A stretch of 64,000 bases of DNA. Origin: Halothermothrix orenii H 168 (GTDB lineage Bacteria; Bacillota; Halanaerobiia; Halanaerobiales; Halothermotrichaceae). Shown here piece after piece: positions 63,512 to 64,000 of the stretch. A program made the translations under genes and the position numbers. Each line of letters begins with the position of its first letter. The stretch's first letter is position 1. The stretch spans positions 1,396,501 through 1,460,500 of the forward strand of contig NC_011899.1 in assembly GCF_000020485.1 (NCBI RefSeq), in the 5' to 3' direction. Below the pieces are notes generated by a model. The model was given only the letters and a program-made list of their open reading frames with translations, did no database searches and was not told where the DNA came from.

Positions 63512-63615
63512 AGATAACGTTCCTGGGGTTTAAGAGGTTCATGAGCCTTAGGGCGGCTGTTCTTGGCGAATGAGTTTGGGTGCAGCGATAGCAGAACCTT
63601 AAACCCATGTTATAC
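63512..63615 (-). repeat. attC-like element H (best preserved palindrome)
   Basis: Left box AGATAAC (63512-63518), right box GTTATAC (63609-63615). Between them GGGTTTAAGAGGTTC pairs with GAACCTTAAACCC, leaving a two-base bulge, the imperfect palindrome expected of an attC site. Total 104 bp. Confidence 0.62.
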
Positions 63616-63642
63616 GACGTTCTTTACGTTTCATTAATAAAT

Positions 63643-63745
63643 TCAATTGATTTTTTTTATATGATTAGAAAAGTTTTCTGATAAAGTATGGCCTAAATCT
63701 TTCTCTACAATTAATTTTATTGGATAATTTAATTCATTAAAAATT
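63643..63745 (-). pseudogene. C-terminal fragment of an alpha/beta hydrolase
   Basis: A 34-codon frame ending in YPIKLIVEKDLGHTLSENFS NHIKKIN. LGH fits the catalytic-His region near the end of alpha/beta hydrolases. Its 5' part is cut at the inner arm of element I, so most of the gene is deleted. Confidence 0.4.
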
Positions 63746-63886
63746 GGTGTTCCCGACGTGCCCGGGCCAAAGGCCTGGCACAAAGCTTGCCAGTCACATC
63801 TACCTCATTCATTGCAAGCTTTATGACAGAGGGCATGTCTCAAAGAGTAGCCACGTTTTTGGCGTCACGGGAACACCATGTTATGT
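63746..63886 (-). repeat. attC-like element I
   Basis: GGTGTTCCCG (63746-63755) pairs with CGGGAACACC (63868-63877), with ACG/CGT extending the stem after a two-base bulge. Right box GTTATGT (63880-63886). The left box is missing; the stem begins directly after the hydrolase remnant. Confidence 0.6.
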
Positions 63887-63938
63887 GATGTCGACGACTC
63901 TTACACCTACTATCTTTCTCATATTATCAAATTATTTC

Positions 63939-64000
63939 TTAAATATTTTTTCTTTCAAAACCAATTTCGCTTATTTGGTTATCTATAAAATTATAAACTC
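63939..64000 (-). CDS. Possible 3' end of the next cassette gene (runs off the right edge)
   Basis: The minus-strand frame VYNFIDNQISEIGFERKNI followed by TAA at 63939 stays open to the window edge and lies 53 bases upstream of element I, where a cassette gene is expected. Only 20 codons are visible, so no identity is possible. Confidence 0.3.
   Translation of the reverse strand, partial: VYNFIDNQISEIGFERKNI

Noticed and set aside
55539-63886. The repeated elements as a CRISPR array
   Set aside because: The elements are 50-200 bp, divergent, and separated by 0.3-1.5 kb of coding sequence; there are no short regular spacers and no cas genes.

Overview
The window looks like a chromosome segment of a low-GC, Gram-positive-type anaerobe of the Clostridia, most like the Halanaerobiales (Halothermothrix/Halanaerobium). 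This placement is inferred from gene content and AT-rich codon use, not from a search. Supporting signs are AGGAGG-type ribosome binding sites with many TTG/GTG starts, a T-box leader on leuS, an alpha/beta-type spore protein, LacI-controlled sugar ABC operons and canonical TTGACA/TATAAT promoters. No rRNA, tRNA, CRISPR array, IS element or integrase gene was recognised. Most genes are on the minus strand.

Layout. 0-2.2 kb: the 5' part of an ABC ATPase gene and two unknown genes. 2.3-9.4 kb: an oligopeptide-type ABC operon (binding protein, oppB, oppC, oppD, oppF); the binding-protein gene has an in-frame TGA. 9.8-17.7 kb: a beta-mannoside locus (LacI regulator, binding protein, two permeases, GH2 beta-mannosidase, zinc dehydrogenase). 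18.1-24.9 kb: glycerophosphodiester phosphodiesterase, an FAD oxidoreductase and an AglEFG-like sugar transporter with a LacI regulator and three TGGGAGCGCTCCCA-type operators. 25-28.9 kb: a VOC-nitroreductase fusion, a CPBP protease, an SRAP (HMCES/YedK) protein and a Y-family polymerase behind a promoter with a LexA-like box. 29-33.6 kb: a secreted five-repeat protein, a small HAD protein, and a two-component system with a Spy-like protein. 33.7-37.9 kb: metal handling (LysE exporter, CsoR, RseC-like, HMA chaperone, feoAB plus an unlisted 53-residue zinc-ribbon gene) with a Fur-like box. 38.2-44.7 kb: housekeeping genes (leuS, rsfS, an LCP protein, yqeK, nadD, a spore protein). 44.8-55.5 kb: accessory genes (transporter, methyltransferase, acetyltransferases, cyclase, rsgA, TetR, an iron-sulfur reductase with an in-frame TGA) and gene remnants.

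The most unusual part is 55.5-64 kb. There, mostly single genes on the minus strand are separated by about ten related, imperfectly palindromic elements with integron-like ends (RYYYAAC ... GTTRRRY). Genes begin shortly after the element boundary, and products are typical cassette types (phosphotransferase, methyltransferase, LUD protein, radical SAM, HAD, 2H phosphoesterase-like, flavodoxin-like). I interpret this as the distal end of an integron cassette array with attC sites; any integrase would lie to the right of the window. The array is decaying: several cassettes carry stops, frameshifts, internal deletions or truncated attC arms.

Functionally, the left half supports uptake and use of oligosaccharides and peptides under LacI control, the middle covers DNA-damage response, envelope/metal stress and core metabolism, and the right end is a gene-capture region.
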